This document shows, piece after piece, positions 56,432 to 63,295 of a stretch of DNA of 64,000 nt (position 1 is the stretch's first letter; each line of letters opens with the position of its first letter). The translations under genes were made by a program, and so were the position numbers. A model generated the notes under the pieces. The model saw nothing but the letters and a program-made list of their open reading frames with translations, did no database searches and was not told where the DNA came from. Source of the stretch: PZPK01 sp965230795 (GTDB lineage Bacteria; Pseudomonadota; Gammaproteobacteria; Pseudomonadales; Oleiphilaceae); contig OZ246020.1 of the NCBI GenBank assembly GCA_965230795.1, positions 2,852,001 to 2,916,000 of the forward strand, in the 5' to 3' direction.

Positions 56432-57277
56432 ATGAACAAAACAAAGTACCAAGCATTGAGACATTATATTAGTCAGTTTGATACTGCACTTATAGCTTTT
56501 TCTGGAGGGATTGACAGCTCGGTTGTTGCCTATGTCAGCCACCAAGTCTTAGGAAAAAATGCGTGTGCAGTCACCTCAATCTCTGACAGTTTAAAGAGAG
56601 CGGATTTGAATCTCACGCGTGAACTGAGCAAGTCTTGGGGCATGCAGCATCGCTTAATCGAAACACGTGAAATTGACGACAAGAACTACCAGAAGAACCC
56701 AAACAATCGATGTTACTTCTGCAAATCCACGCTCTACAAAGATATGAGAAGCCTAGCAGAAGAGATGGGAGTTGCTGCACTTTTCAACGGCACAAATGTT
56801 GATGATCAAGGGGATTATCGCCCTGGACTGATCGCAGCAGATAAGTACTCAGTTAAATCTCCACTTTTGGAGGTGGGGTACACAAAGCGTGAAATTAGAG
56901 AGTTAGCTGATCACCTTGGATTAAAGAACGCGAACAAGCCCGCATCAGCTTGCTTGGCTAGCCGCGTGCCCTATGGCAATCCGATCAACAAAAAACTGCT
57001 ACATAAGATCGAGCGTGCAGAATCAGTTTTAGCAAATTATGGTTTTAGTGACTATCGCGCGCGCGACCATCAGGACATTCTAAGAATCGAGATCAATCCT
57101 GATGAATTTGAACAGCTGATTGTTAATCGATGCGCTATTGAAAAAGCGATGAAAAAAGTTGGCTATACCTACATCACTCTCGATATCGCTGGCTTCCGCT
57201 CTGGCTCCATGAACGAAACGCTCGAGTCTAATCACAAGCCCAAACCTTTTCATAACATCATCGCAGTTAGCATATAA
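56432..57277 (+). CDS. larE: LarE, ATP-dependent sulfur insertase (three-Cys type)
   Basis: 281 residues. PP-loop SGGIDS at 24-29. Cys94 and Cys97 (RCYFCK) plus Cys174 (ASACLASR) fit the LarE subtype that uses three cysteines to hold a [4Fe-4S] cluster as a catalytic sulfur carrier, rather than sacrificing a single Cys as in L. plantarum LarE. LarE turns the two pyridinium carboxylates into thiocarboxylates. Ten bp behind larB. The ferredoxin genes in the cluster could keep such a cluster working. Confidence 0.95.
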   Translation: MNKTKYQALRHYISQFDTALIAFSGGIDSSVVAYVSHQVLGKNACAVTSISDSLKRADLNLTRELSKSWGMQHRLIETREIDDKNYQKNPNNRCYFCKSTLYKDMRSLAEEMGVAALFNGTNVDDQGDYRPGLIAADKYSVKSPLLEVGYTKREIRELADHLGLKNANKPASACLASRVPYGNPINKKLLHKIERAESVLANYGFSDYRARDHQDILRIEINPDEFEQLIVNRCAIEKAMKKVGYTYITLDIAGFRSGSMNETLESNHKPKPFHNIIAVSI

Positions 57278-57301
57278 AGGACAACTTTGTAGGAGAACAC
57301 T

Positions 57302-58144
57302 ATGCCTAAGAAAGTAAGAATGCTAGCCGAAATTCTCACTGACAAATGCACAGGCTGCAGATTGTGCGAGCAAGTTTGCCCAACAGTCGCTATTTCGATG
57401 CGCTTACGAACAGAAGACGAAATCGGGCCAGGTAAGAAGATCGCGGTGATGCAGGACGACGCCTGCTACAACGCCCAAGCCTGTTACGAAATCTGTCCTG
57501 ACGATGCCATAGTAATGCATGAATTAGAGGAGCCGTTTGAAGTAGGGGTTAACCTTACAACACTGACCAAATCCCAGCGTGAAGAAGCGAGAGTCCTATG
57601 CGATAAGGCCGGCTACCCCCCAGCGCTAGAAATTTGCATGTGTACCACCACATCAGCTGAAGAAATAGCAGCCGCTATTGTCATGGGTGCAGACTCCCCT
57701 GAAGCAGTTTCATTAGCGACCGGAGCGCGCACGGGCTGTCTTGAACTTTGCCTACAACCCGTAATCGATTTCTTATTTGCTGCAGGACACGAAGAAATGC
57801 CGCGCAATCCAAAAAGCGGGTTTCAATGGTATGGCCGTGCGGCAACCTTGAGAGACAATTTTACGCCTCGTATGCAAAATCTCGTTGAGAACCCACCTAA
57901 CACTGAATGGCTTGAAACACTGAGGCTAAATGGGGTTGCGACAAAGCTTGGCGAATCCATGATGTCTGGAAAACATCCACTACTATCAAAGTTGAGAAAC
58001 AAATTGATGCCTCAGGCAATAGATACAGATATTCAGCAGTCCTTCAAACACTATACGCCCGAAGAAGATATGCAGAACATGCTGCGTTATTTCTACATGT
58101 CTCAAGCAGATGCGAAGAAAAACAAGAAAGAAGAACAGAAATAG
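57302..58144 (+). CDS. Ferredoxin with [4Fe-4S] sites and BFD-like [2Fe-2S] domain
   Basis: 280 residues. First cluster site: Cys16, 19, 22, 26 (CTGCRLCEQVCP). The second site is incomplete: Cys55, 61, 65 with Ala58 where a ligand Cys is usual (CYNAQACYEICP). Residues 108-152 resemble the bacterioferritin-associated-ferredoxin domain: CMC at 112-114 and Cys146/Cys150, with the helix EEIAAAIVMGADSPEAVS. The rest (170-280) is unrecognised and ends Lys-rich. A redox module, probably linking the FdxA pair to the enzyme encoded next. RBS AGGAGAA. Confidence 0.8.
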   Translation: MPKKVRMLAEILTDKCTGCRLCEQVCPTVAISMRLRTEDEIGPGKKIAVMQDDACYNAQACYEICPDDAIVMHELEEPFEVGVNLTTLTKSQREEARVLCDKAGYPPALEICMCTTTSAEEIAAAIVMGADSPEAVSLATGARTGCLELCLQPVIDFLFAAGHEEMPRNPKSGFQWYGRAATLRDNFTPRMQNLVENPPNTEWLETLRLNGVATKLGESMMSGKHPLLSKLRNKLMPQAIDTDIQQSFKHYTPEEDMQNMLRYFYMSQADAKKNKKEEQK

Positions 58145-58155
58145 AGGAACTTAGA

Positions 58156-59586
58156 ATGACGACAGCCCATGACCTACTTCATCCTTCTATTAAACCAGGA
58201 GCGCTAAGCCCTATTTGGAACGGAAATCGCCCAGACCAAATCATTTCTGAACGCGCTGCAGATTTGCCAGAACTAATCACGCTTCCAACTCGTCACTTGA
58301 TGCCCTCAATGCCTATGCCTATATGGACAACAGATGAGCATTTCGGCAATACCGATACACAGGTGATTCGCGAGCAAACGCGCAATCAAATAAAGAAAAT
58401 GGACTGGCAGAAGATAGAGAAAGGCAAGTCGGTTCATTTGCTTGCCAATCCGCATGGTTTTGCCTTATGTGGCGAAGCTTATGTCGTCATGCTAGAAGAA
58501 ATAGCGCTTCATTTGCAACAAACCCGCGAAGCTAGAATCAAACTTAGAATTGCTGAATCGATGGGCCATGTAGACAACCCAGATTGGGTATCAATCTATG
58601 ATCTGGATAATCGATTTGATGACGTAATCGAATGTCAGCAGTGCAGTGCCGGCACAAAGATCGATACCAAGCTTGGGGACATGTATGTCGTTAAGAAGAT
58701 ATTCAACGCGCCCTATTTTGTCCACACTCATGTCACCGAGATGCGCGAAGGCTACTTGCATCGAATGTTGGATAGACTTCACAAGCCATTCGGCATGTCG
58801 TATGCCCGATTAGAAACCCGGTCAGCTTGGCATTTTGGTTATGGCCCACGAACTGGGCAGATGGTCGGACGCGCCATATTTGATAGCGAGTTTATACAGA
58901 ACAAACATGCCGGAACCGTTGTTCTCAATACCAGTTCCGAAGGAGTCGTTAGTGTTGAAGGTGACAATGATTTGGATGCACTAAACAAACGACTTACTAA
59001 GGACATCCTCTTAAACTACGGCGCACTAATGCGTTTGCTAGGGGAAATAAAAGCCTGTATCCCGATATTCGACCATCATGGTTGTAGCTTTTATACCTAC
59101 GGCGGCGGTATCAACTTCAGTAACCTACTTTATGCAGATACAGACTTTCTCGATCTCGATAACTTCGCTTTGAATTTCGGCACCTTAAAGAAAAGCGCTT
59201 TTGAGTCTGGTTTCGCAATGTCTAACAAAGACGCCATAAAAAGTATCGTCATCAATTATATGGCTGGCGGCGTACCATCACACTTCATGTTTAAACACTG
59301 GAACCTCCATTTTTCAAATGAACAAACATACAAATGGCTGATCAATGAACCTTCAAATTGCTATTTAGAAAGCCTGTCGAGTGTTCACAATGGTCTAAAC
59401 GATGCAATCCATGCAGCAATATTAGAGAGCGGATGTGAAGAGTTATTTGCTTTTGATGGTACGCCTGGTGCGTTTCGTTTGACTCAAGGCTTAGCAGATA
59501 CCCTATTAAATGCGGCACCCAGAGTGATTAGAGACGTAGAAGAAAACCTACTTCCAAAATGGTTGAGGCAAAGACAAGCCCTGTAA
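58156..59586 (+). CDS. Candidate divergent LarA-type nickel-pincer enzyme
   Basis: 476 residues, no name recognised with certainty. The layout resembles LarA (DUF2088): KGKSVHLLANPHGFAL early, AESMGHVDNP with His138, then GTKIDTKLGDMYVVKKIFNA, FVHTHVTEMREGYLHRM, LDRLHKPFGMS, RSAWHFG. His138, His202, Lys210 and His226 have spacings of 64, 8 and 16, against 66, 10 and 16 for LarA His108, His174, Lys184 (cofactor lysine) and His200. Co-transcription with larC, larB, larE and absence of another LarA in the window support the idea. It is about 50 residues longer than LarA. Reaction and substrate unknown. The alternative is an unrelated enzyme of the same pathway. Confidence 0.55.
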   Translation: MTTAHDLLHPSIKPGALSPIWNGNRPDQIISERAADLPELITLPTRHLMPSMPMPIWTTDEHFGNTDTQVIREQTRNQIKKMDWQKIEKGKSVHLLANPHGFALCGEAYVVMLEEIALHLQQTREARIKLRIAESMGHVDNPDWVSIYDLDNRFDDVIECQQCSAGTKIDTKLGDMYVVKKIFNAPYFVHTHVTEMREGYLHRMLDRLHKPFGMSYARLETRSAWHFGYGPRTGQMVGRAIFDSEFIQNKHAGTVVLNTSSEGVVSVEGDNDLDALNKRLTKDILLNYGALMRLLGEIKACIPIFDHHGCSFYTYGGGINFSNLLYADTDFLDLDNFALNFGTLKKSAFESGFAMSNKDAIKSIVINYMAGGVPSHFMFKHWNLHFSNEQTYKWLINEPSNCYLESLSSVHNGLNDAIHAAILESGCEELFAFDGTPGAFRLTQGLADTLLNAAPRVIRDVEENLLPKWLRQRQAL

Positions 59587-59607
59587 ATGTGGAGCGGAGA
59601 TCTAGCG

Positions 59608-60495
59608 ATGACAGAGGTACAACTTTTAAGTAAATCCGAAGTTTGGATAACGGGCATTCACCTTTCTGATGTTGATCTTCCCAAACTTGCAAAGTGCTTT
59701 GCTGAAGTACTGGGCCTTAACACAGAAGAAGTGTTTGTAACGGATTGCCGAGAAGGCTTGTTGGTGTTCGACATTCTTTCACCTAGCGTCAATTTTGAGG
59801 AAATCGCAGGCAAGCAAACACAAATGTTCGAAATGCTACGCCAAACCCAAGGTGTCAGACTTGATAGTGAAGCACAAGTACATTCAGAGGGCGTGCTTGG
59901 TTTTATTGGGCAGAGTCGCGAATTGGCAAACGAGGCGATTAGCGAAGCCAAAAGAATGGATCATCAAATTCAACAGTATGCCTCTGGGCGCATAGCAGTG
60001 ATATCGACAGGCACGGAACTTTTAAACGGCACAGTCAGAGATACAAACTATGAAGCAGTAAAGGAACTCCTAAGCAATGACGGATATGAAATACATTATG
60101 CGGGTATCGCAGGAGACAGTGAAAATGAGATAGCCGGGATGATTAATCGAGTTGCCAGCGAAGGCTTTGGCGTTATTATCACAACAGGTGGAGTAGGCGC
60201 TGAGGACAAAGACAAAACTGTTGAAGCCATAGAACTACTCGATCCTGACCTTGCCACAGCAACGCTGGCCGAATACACCAAAGGCCACGGAAGACATGTA
60301 AAAGAGAAGGTCCGAATTGGTGTTGCATCTTTAGGCTGGACAACCATTATCGCCTTACCCGGGCCAACACATGAAGTCCGATTAGCTCTGCCCATCATCG
60401 CCGCGCATCTGATGAGCGGCAGTACCAACGAAAAGTTAGCGGAAGCAATTGCAATCCCATTACGTGCCACGCTGCCAAGTCATAAACATCACTAA
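59608..60495 (+). CDS. CinA/MoCF-domain protein
   Basis: 295 residues; the ATG at 59608 has GGAG nine bases upstream, while the ATG at 59587 abuts the previous stop. Residues 1-125 are an unrecognised domain (EVWITGIHLSDVDLPKLAKC, VFVTDCREGLLVFDIL). From residue 127 it is a COG1058/MoCF domain: IAVISTGTELLNGTVRDTNY, VIITTGGVGAEDKDKTVEAI, ALPGPTHEVRLALP. In CinA this domain is linked to ADP-ribose/NAD-type pyrophosphatase activity, so a role on a pyridine dinucleotide or the NPN precursor fits. C-terminus SHKHH may bind metal. Confidence 0.8.
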   Translation: MTEVQLLSKSEVWITGIHLSDVDLPKLAKCFAEVLGLNTEEVFVTDCREGLLVFDILSPSVNFEEIAGKQTQMFEMLRQTQGVRLDSEAQVHSEGVLGFIGQSRELANEAISEAKRMDHQIQQYASGRIAVISTGTELLNGTVRDTNYEAVKELLSNDGYEIHYAGIAGDSENEIAGMINRVASEGFGVIITTGGVGAEDKDKTVEAIELLDPDLATATLAEYTKGHGRHVKEKVRIGVASLGWTTIIALPGPTHEVRLALPIIAAHLMSGSTNEKLAEAIAIPLRATLPSHKHH

Positions 60496-60512
60496 ACCCG
60501 GGACTATCCGAA

Positions 60513-60671
60513 ATGAAATATATACTTTTTATACTGCTGAACATTTCTTCATCAATCGCAATTGCTCACTCAGGGCATGGTGTTGACGAACTTGCATCTC
60601 ATCACGTATTTGAGTTTGGGATCGCATTATTGATCATCGTTTCTATGGCAATTCGTCGCTGGTATTCGTAA
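60513..60671 (+). CDS. 52-residue His-rich membrane peptide
   Basis: MKYILFILLNISSSIAIAHS is a signal peptide or first TM; then GHGVDELASHHVFEFGIALL and a second hydrophobic segment ending RRWYS. The HSGHG and HH motifs just after the membrane exit resemble the His-rich starts of HupE/UreJ-type nickel proteins, but the protein is far too short to be one. Stop 11 bp before the SDR gene with a good RBS between them (AAAGGAG), so it is probably expressed. Function unknown; metal binding is inference. Confidence 0.65.
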   Translation: MKYILFILLNISSSIAIAHSGHGVDELASHHVFEFGIALLIIVSMAIRRWYS

Positions 60672-60682
60672 AGGAGAAATCC

Positions 60683-61510
60683 ATGCCAAAAAAAAGAGTT
60701 CTACTGGTTGGCGTCTCATCAGGTATCGGATTGATGGCAGCCGATCTTATATTGAAACACGACTTTATCGTATACGCCGCTGCACCAGATATTGAGCTAA
60801 TGAAATCTCTTGCCGACAAAGGCGCTCATCTCCTTGAAATGGATGTCACGAGCACATCCTCAGTACAAGCTGCTGTGAATAAGATGATTTCAGAGCAAGG
60901 TGGGATTGATTGTGTTCACTTTAACGCGGGAATAAATGTAAGCGGGCCAGTTGAAGCGGTGACAGAAGAGCTCTCGGAGCAGATTTTTCAGGTAAACGTA
61001 ATGGGGGCAGCGAGAGTAATAAGAGCGGTAACACCGCAACTAAGAAAACAACGAAGTGGCCGCATGATATTTACAGGATCGGTAATCAGTCACATATCTA
61101 TGAGAATGATGGGCTGGTATTCCTCTACAAAACACGCGTTGTATGCGCTAATCACAGCCTATCGCCAAGAAGTAAAGGATTTTGGGATCGAGGTTGTCAT
61201 TGTCGAACCGGGGCAAATCAACACAGGTTTCGACCAGGTTGCAATGGCGAAACTTCAGGAAATGGCCTACCCCTCAGATTACGATATGCACGTAAAGCAA
61301 TACTTAAGTTTCAATACAGAGCTACTAAGTAAATCACCGAACGCTGACAGCTCTGCCAAGGCCATTGAAAAAGCCATTATAGATAAGAAACCAAAATTGA
61401 TTTACAAGACAACCTTCGATGCACACTATGTACCTTGGTTGAATAGAATTTTAGGCCCTAAAATAGTGGACAAAATCATTATTGATAAACTCAAATCTCA
61501 TGCGAGATAG
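60683..61510 (+). CDS. Short-chain dehydrogenase/reductase
   Basis: 275 residues. Classical SDR: nucleotide loop VGVSSGIGLMA, NAGINVSGPV (NNAG-like), catalytic Ser in FTGSVISHIS, YxxxK as W-YSSTK-HALYAL, and EPGQINTGF. The cofactor is probably NAD(P)(H). C-terminal part (residues 200-275) is long and basic, as in steroid or retinol-type SDRs. Last gene of the lar cluster; likely handles the substrate or product of the nickel enzyme. Confidence 0.9.
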   Translation: MPKKRVLLVGVSSGIGLMAADLILKHDFIVYAAAPDIELMKSLADKGAHLLEMDVTSTSSVQAAVNKMISEQGGIDCVHFNAGINVSGPVEAVTEELSEQIFQVNVMGAARVIRAVTPQLRKQRSGRMIFTGSVISHISMRMMGWYSSTKHALYALITAYRQEVKDFGIEVVIVEPGQINTGFDQVAMAKLQEMAYPSDYDMHVKQYLSFNTELLSKSPNADSSAKAIEKAIIDKKPKLIYKTTFDAHYVPWLNRILGPKIVDKIIIDKLKSHAR

Positions 61511-61683
61511 AGTTAGTCGATCAGTGTCCCATAGACGACTAGTAAAAATTACAACCTACTCCTAGAAAAAAATTCTAGATTTTCATTGAAAACTTGCCGT
61601 TTTTTCGTTTTTTGCACTTTGGGATTAATTACAAAATGAATGTCCGCTTATCTCACGAAGTGAATTGATGAAGTAAGTCAAAT

Positions 61684-61697
61684 TAAAGTCTGCTTTG
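61684..61697. repeat. TAAAGTCTGCTTTG flank repeat, right copy
   Basis: Exact 14-bp match of 51267-51280. The shorter core GTCTGCTTTG recurs inverted at 62430-62439, beyond the recombinase gene; the related GACTGCTTTG occurs at 62475-62487 (inverted) and 63065-63077. Confidence 0.6.
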
Positions 61698-61735
61698 GTT
61701 AGTGCGCAGCTCAGAAGACTGAGCTGCTGAATAAC

Positions 61736-62362
61736 TTAAACATCTGTTTGTTCTGCCATCTCCAGAGCATCATCTACTTCGATTCCTAGATATCTGACAG
61801 TACTTTCCAGCTTTGTGTGGCCAAGTAATAGTTGAATTGCTCTAAGATTCTTGGTTCGACGGTATATTAGCGTGGCCTTAGTTCGCCTCATCGAATGCGT
61901 CCCATAATCACTTGGATCAAGGCCAATTGACGATATCCATGTCTTTACGATACGTGCATATTGACGTGTAGACAGATGATCACCTTGTCTAGATCTGCTT
62001 GGAAACAAGTAATCTTCATGTCCTAGCCGTTTCTTTTCAACCCACGCCAAAATCGAATCTCTTGTTTGTTTTGTGATTTTGAATTGAACCGGCTGCGATG
62101 TTTTTTGCTGGAGTACCATTGCTCGCTTGAGAATCTGCGAGCCATGACTAATATCTCGAATCTTTAGCTTTACCAAATCACAGCTGCGTAATTTGCTGTC
62201 GATAGCGAGATTGAACAAAGCGAGATCCCTCAGTTTATTGAATATCTGAAGACGAACTCTTATTGCCCAAATTTCTTGAATTTTTAACGGCGGTTTTTGC
62301 CCAATGATTTTTCCTTTGTTCCAAGGTTCAGTGAAGTGATTACTTTGATCTGTATAAATCAT
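61736..62362 (-). CDS. Compact tyrosine recombinase
   Basis: 208 residues. Catalytic pattern of phage-integrase-family enzymes: Arg in DSKLRSCDLVKLKIRDI, HSMRRTKATLIYRR (HxxR), LLLGHTKLESTVRYLG (GH and the nucleophile Tyr). The usual N-terminal core-binding domain is mostly missing (only about 45 residues before the catalytic part). Not IntI: no extra IntI helix. Similar short recombinases sit on plasmids and islands; it may have mobilised the lar island. RBS AAAGAGGG. Confidence 0.87.
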   Translation of the reverse strand: MIYTDQSNHFTEPWNKGKIIGQKPPLKIQEIWAIRVRLQIFNKLRDLALFNLAIDSKLRSCDLVKLKIRDISHGSQILKRAMVLQQKTSQPVQFKITKQTRDSILAWVEKKRLGHEDYLFPSRSRQGDHLSTRQYARIVKTWISSIGLDPSDYGTHSMRRTKATLIYRRTKNLRAIQLLLGHTKLESTVRYLGIEVDDALEMAEQTDV

Positions 62363-62494
62363 TTTATAACCCTCTTTCAGTGAGTGGGGCTATATTTTCT
62401 CACTTCATTCTGGGTAGATGCAGAATGATCAAAGCAGACCAAAATATTGTATGGCTGGAATTAAACTTTCCGTCCAAAGCAGTCATTGATTGTC

Positions 62495-62992
62495 TTATAG
62501 TGAATTTCCAGTATCGAAATTAGTAACACTTGTGAGGATATCCACAATTTCCTTTTTTAGCTCCACTGATATGCTGTAATCCCAGCATTCATCTCCGCTT
62601 GAGTATTCTTCTAGTGTTTTGCCAGAAGCGGTCAAGAAATGTGAATCATTCATTGAAGTGAAATCAAATTCTATATTTGAGAAATACCTAGATTGACGTC
62701 GTGTTTCTGCTCCCGCTCCTATTTCAAGTTGGAGGCTGCCCACGTACTCCAAATCATTAATCGGTTTCGTTATGGTGGGACTGTGAATTACGCTATTTGA
62801 TAATTCTGCGTTTAACCAATATCGTTTCCTGAAGTAGGCGTTGTCTTGTCCTGTATCTTCAAATGAAATTGCAAGCCTATAATGTTTGTTTTCAAAGCGG
62901 GTAAATGTAAAAAAACAATCTGATGAAGAGATTAATCTACCATTAATCTTAGCCTGACATTTCAAGCCTTTAACATTAAAACCAATTTTCAT
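62495..62992 (-). CDS. Hypothetical protein
   Basis: 165 residues, MKIGFNVKGLKCQAKINGRL, soluble, beta-rich, no signal peptide; SSGDECWDYSISVELKK near the end. I recognise no family. It follows the recombinase gene upstream on the same strand and is probably island cargo. Confidence 0.6.
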   Translation of the reverse strand: MKIGFNVKGLKCQAKINGRLISSSDCFFTFTRFENKHYRLAISFEDTGQDNAYFRKRYWLNAELSNSVIHSPTITKPINDLEYVGSLQLEIGAGAETRRQSRYFSNIEFDFTSMNDSHFLTASGKTLEEYSSGDECWDYSISVELKKEIVDILTSVTNFDTGNSL

Positions 62993-63295
62993 TTATCCAT
63001 AAATTCTGTGTTTGATTGACGCTCATCCTATAGGAATAGTCTCGCACATCGAGTTTGATTGTTAAATGACTGCTTTGACGACAGAGCAGTATAAGTTATT
63101 TCAAATCTTAATGACGGCTTCTGGCCGATTTCAGTCACTCAAACTTTGGGAAAGATACTACTTCGAAAGACCAATTTGTTGATAACTTGGCGCCTCTGTT
63201 TACGTCCGCTTCTCACAATGCAGATGCGATTTCCCGTCACCCTTATCGTTCGCCATGGAAACGAAGCCGTCGAACACTTATTTAAATCACCACAA
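62993..63295. other. Intergenic at the right edge of island 2
   Basis: 303 bp, no gene. Contains AATGACTGCTTTG (63065) and ACGTCCGCTTCTCACAATGC (63204), words related to those at 51.3 kb and 61.6 kb. The base composition returns to that of the core genome around 63.3 kb. Confidence 0.5.

Noticed and set aside
61736..62362. Considered as the integron integrase IntI for the cassette array
   Set aside because: Too short, lacks the N-terminal domain and the IntI-specific insertion, and lies 10 kb from the cassettes.
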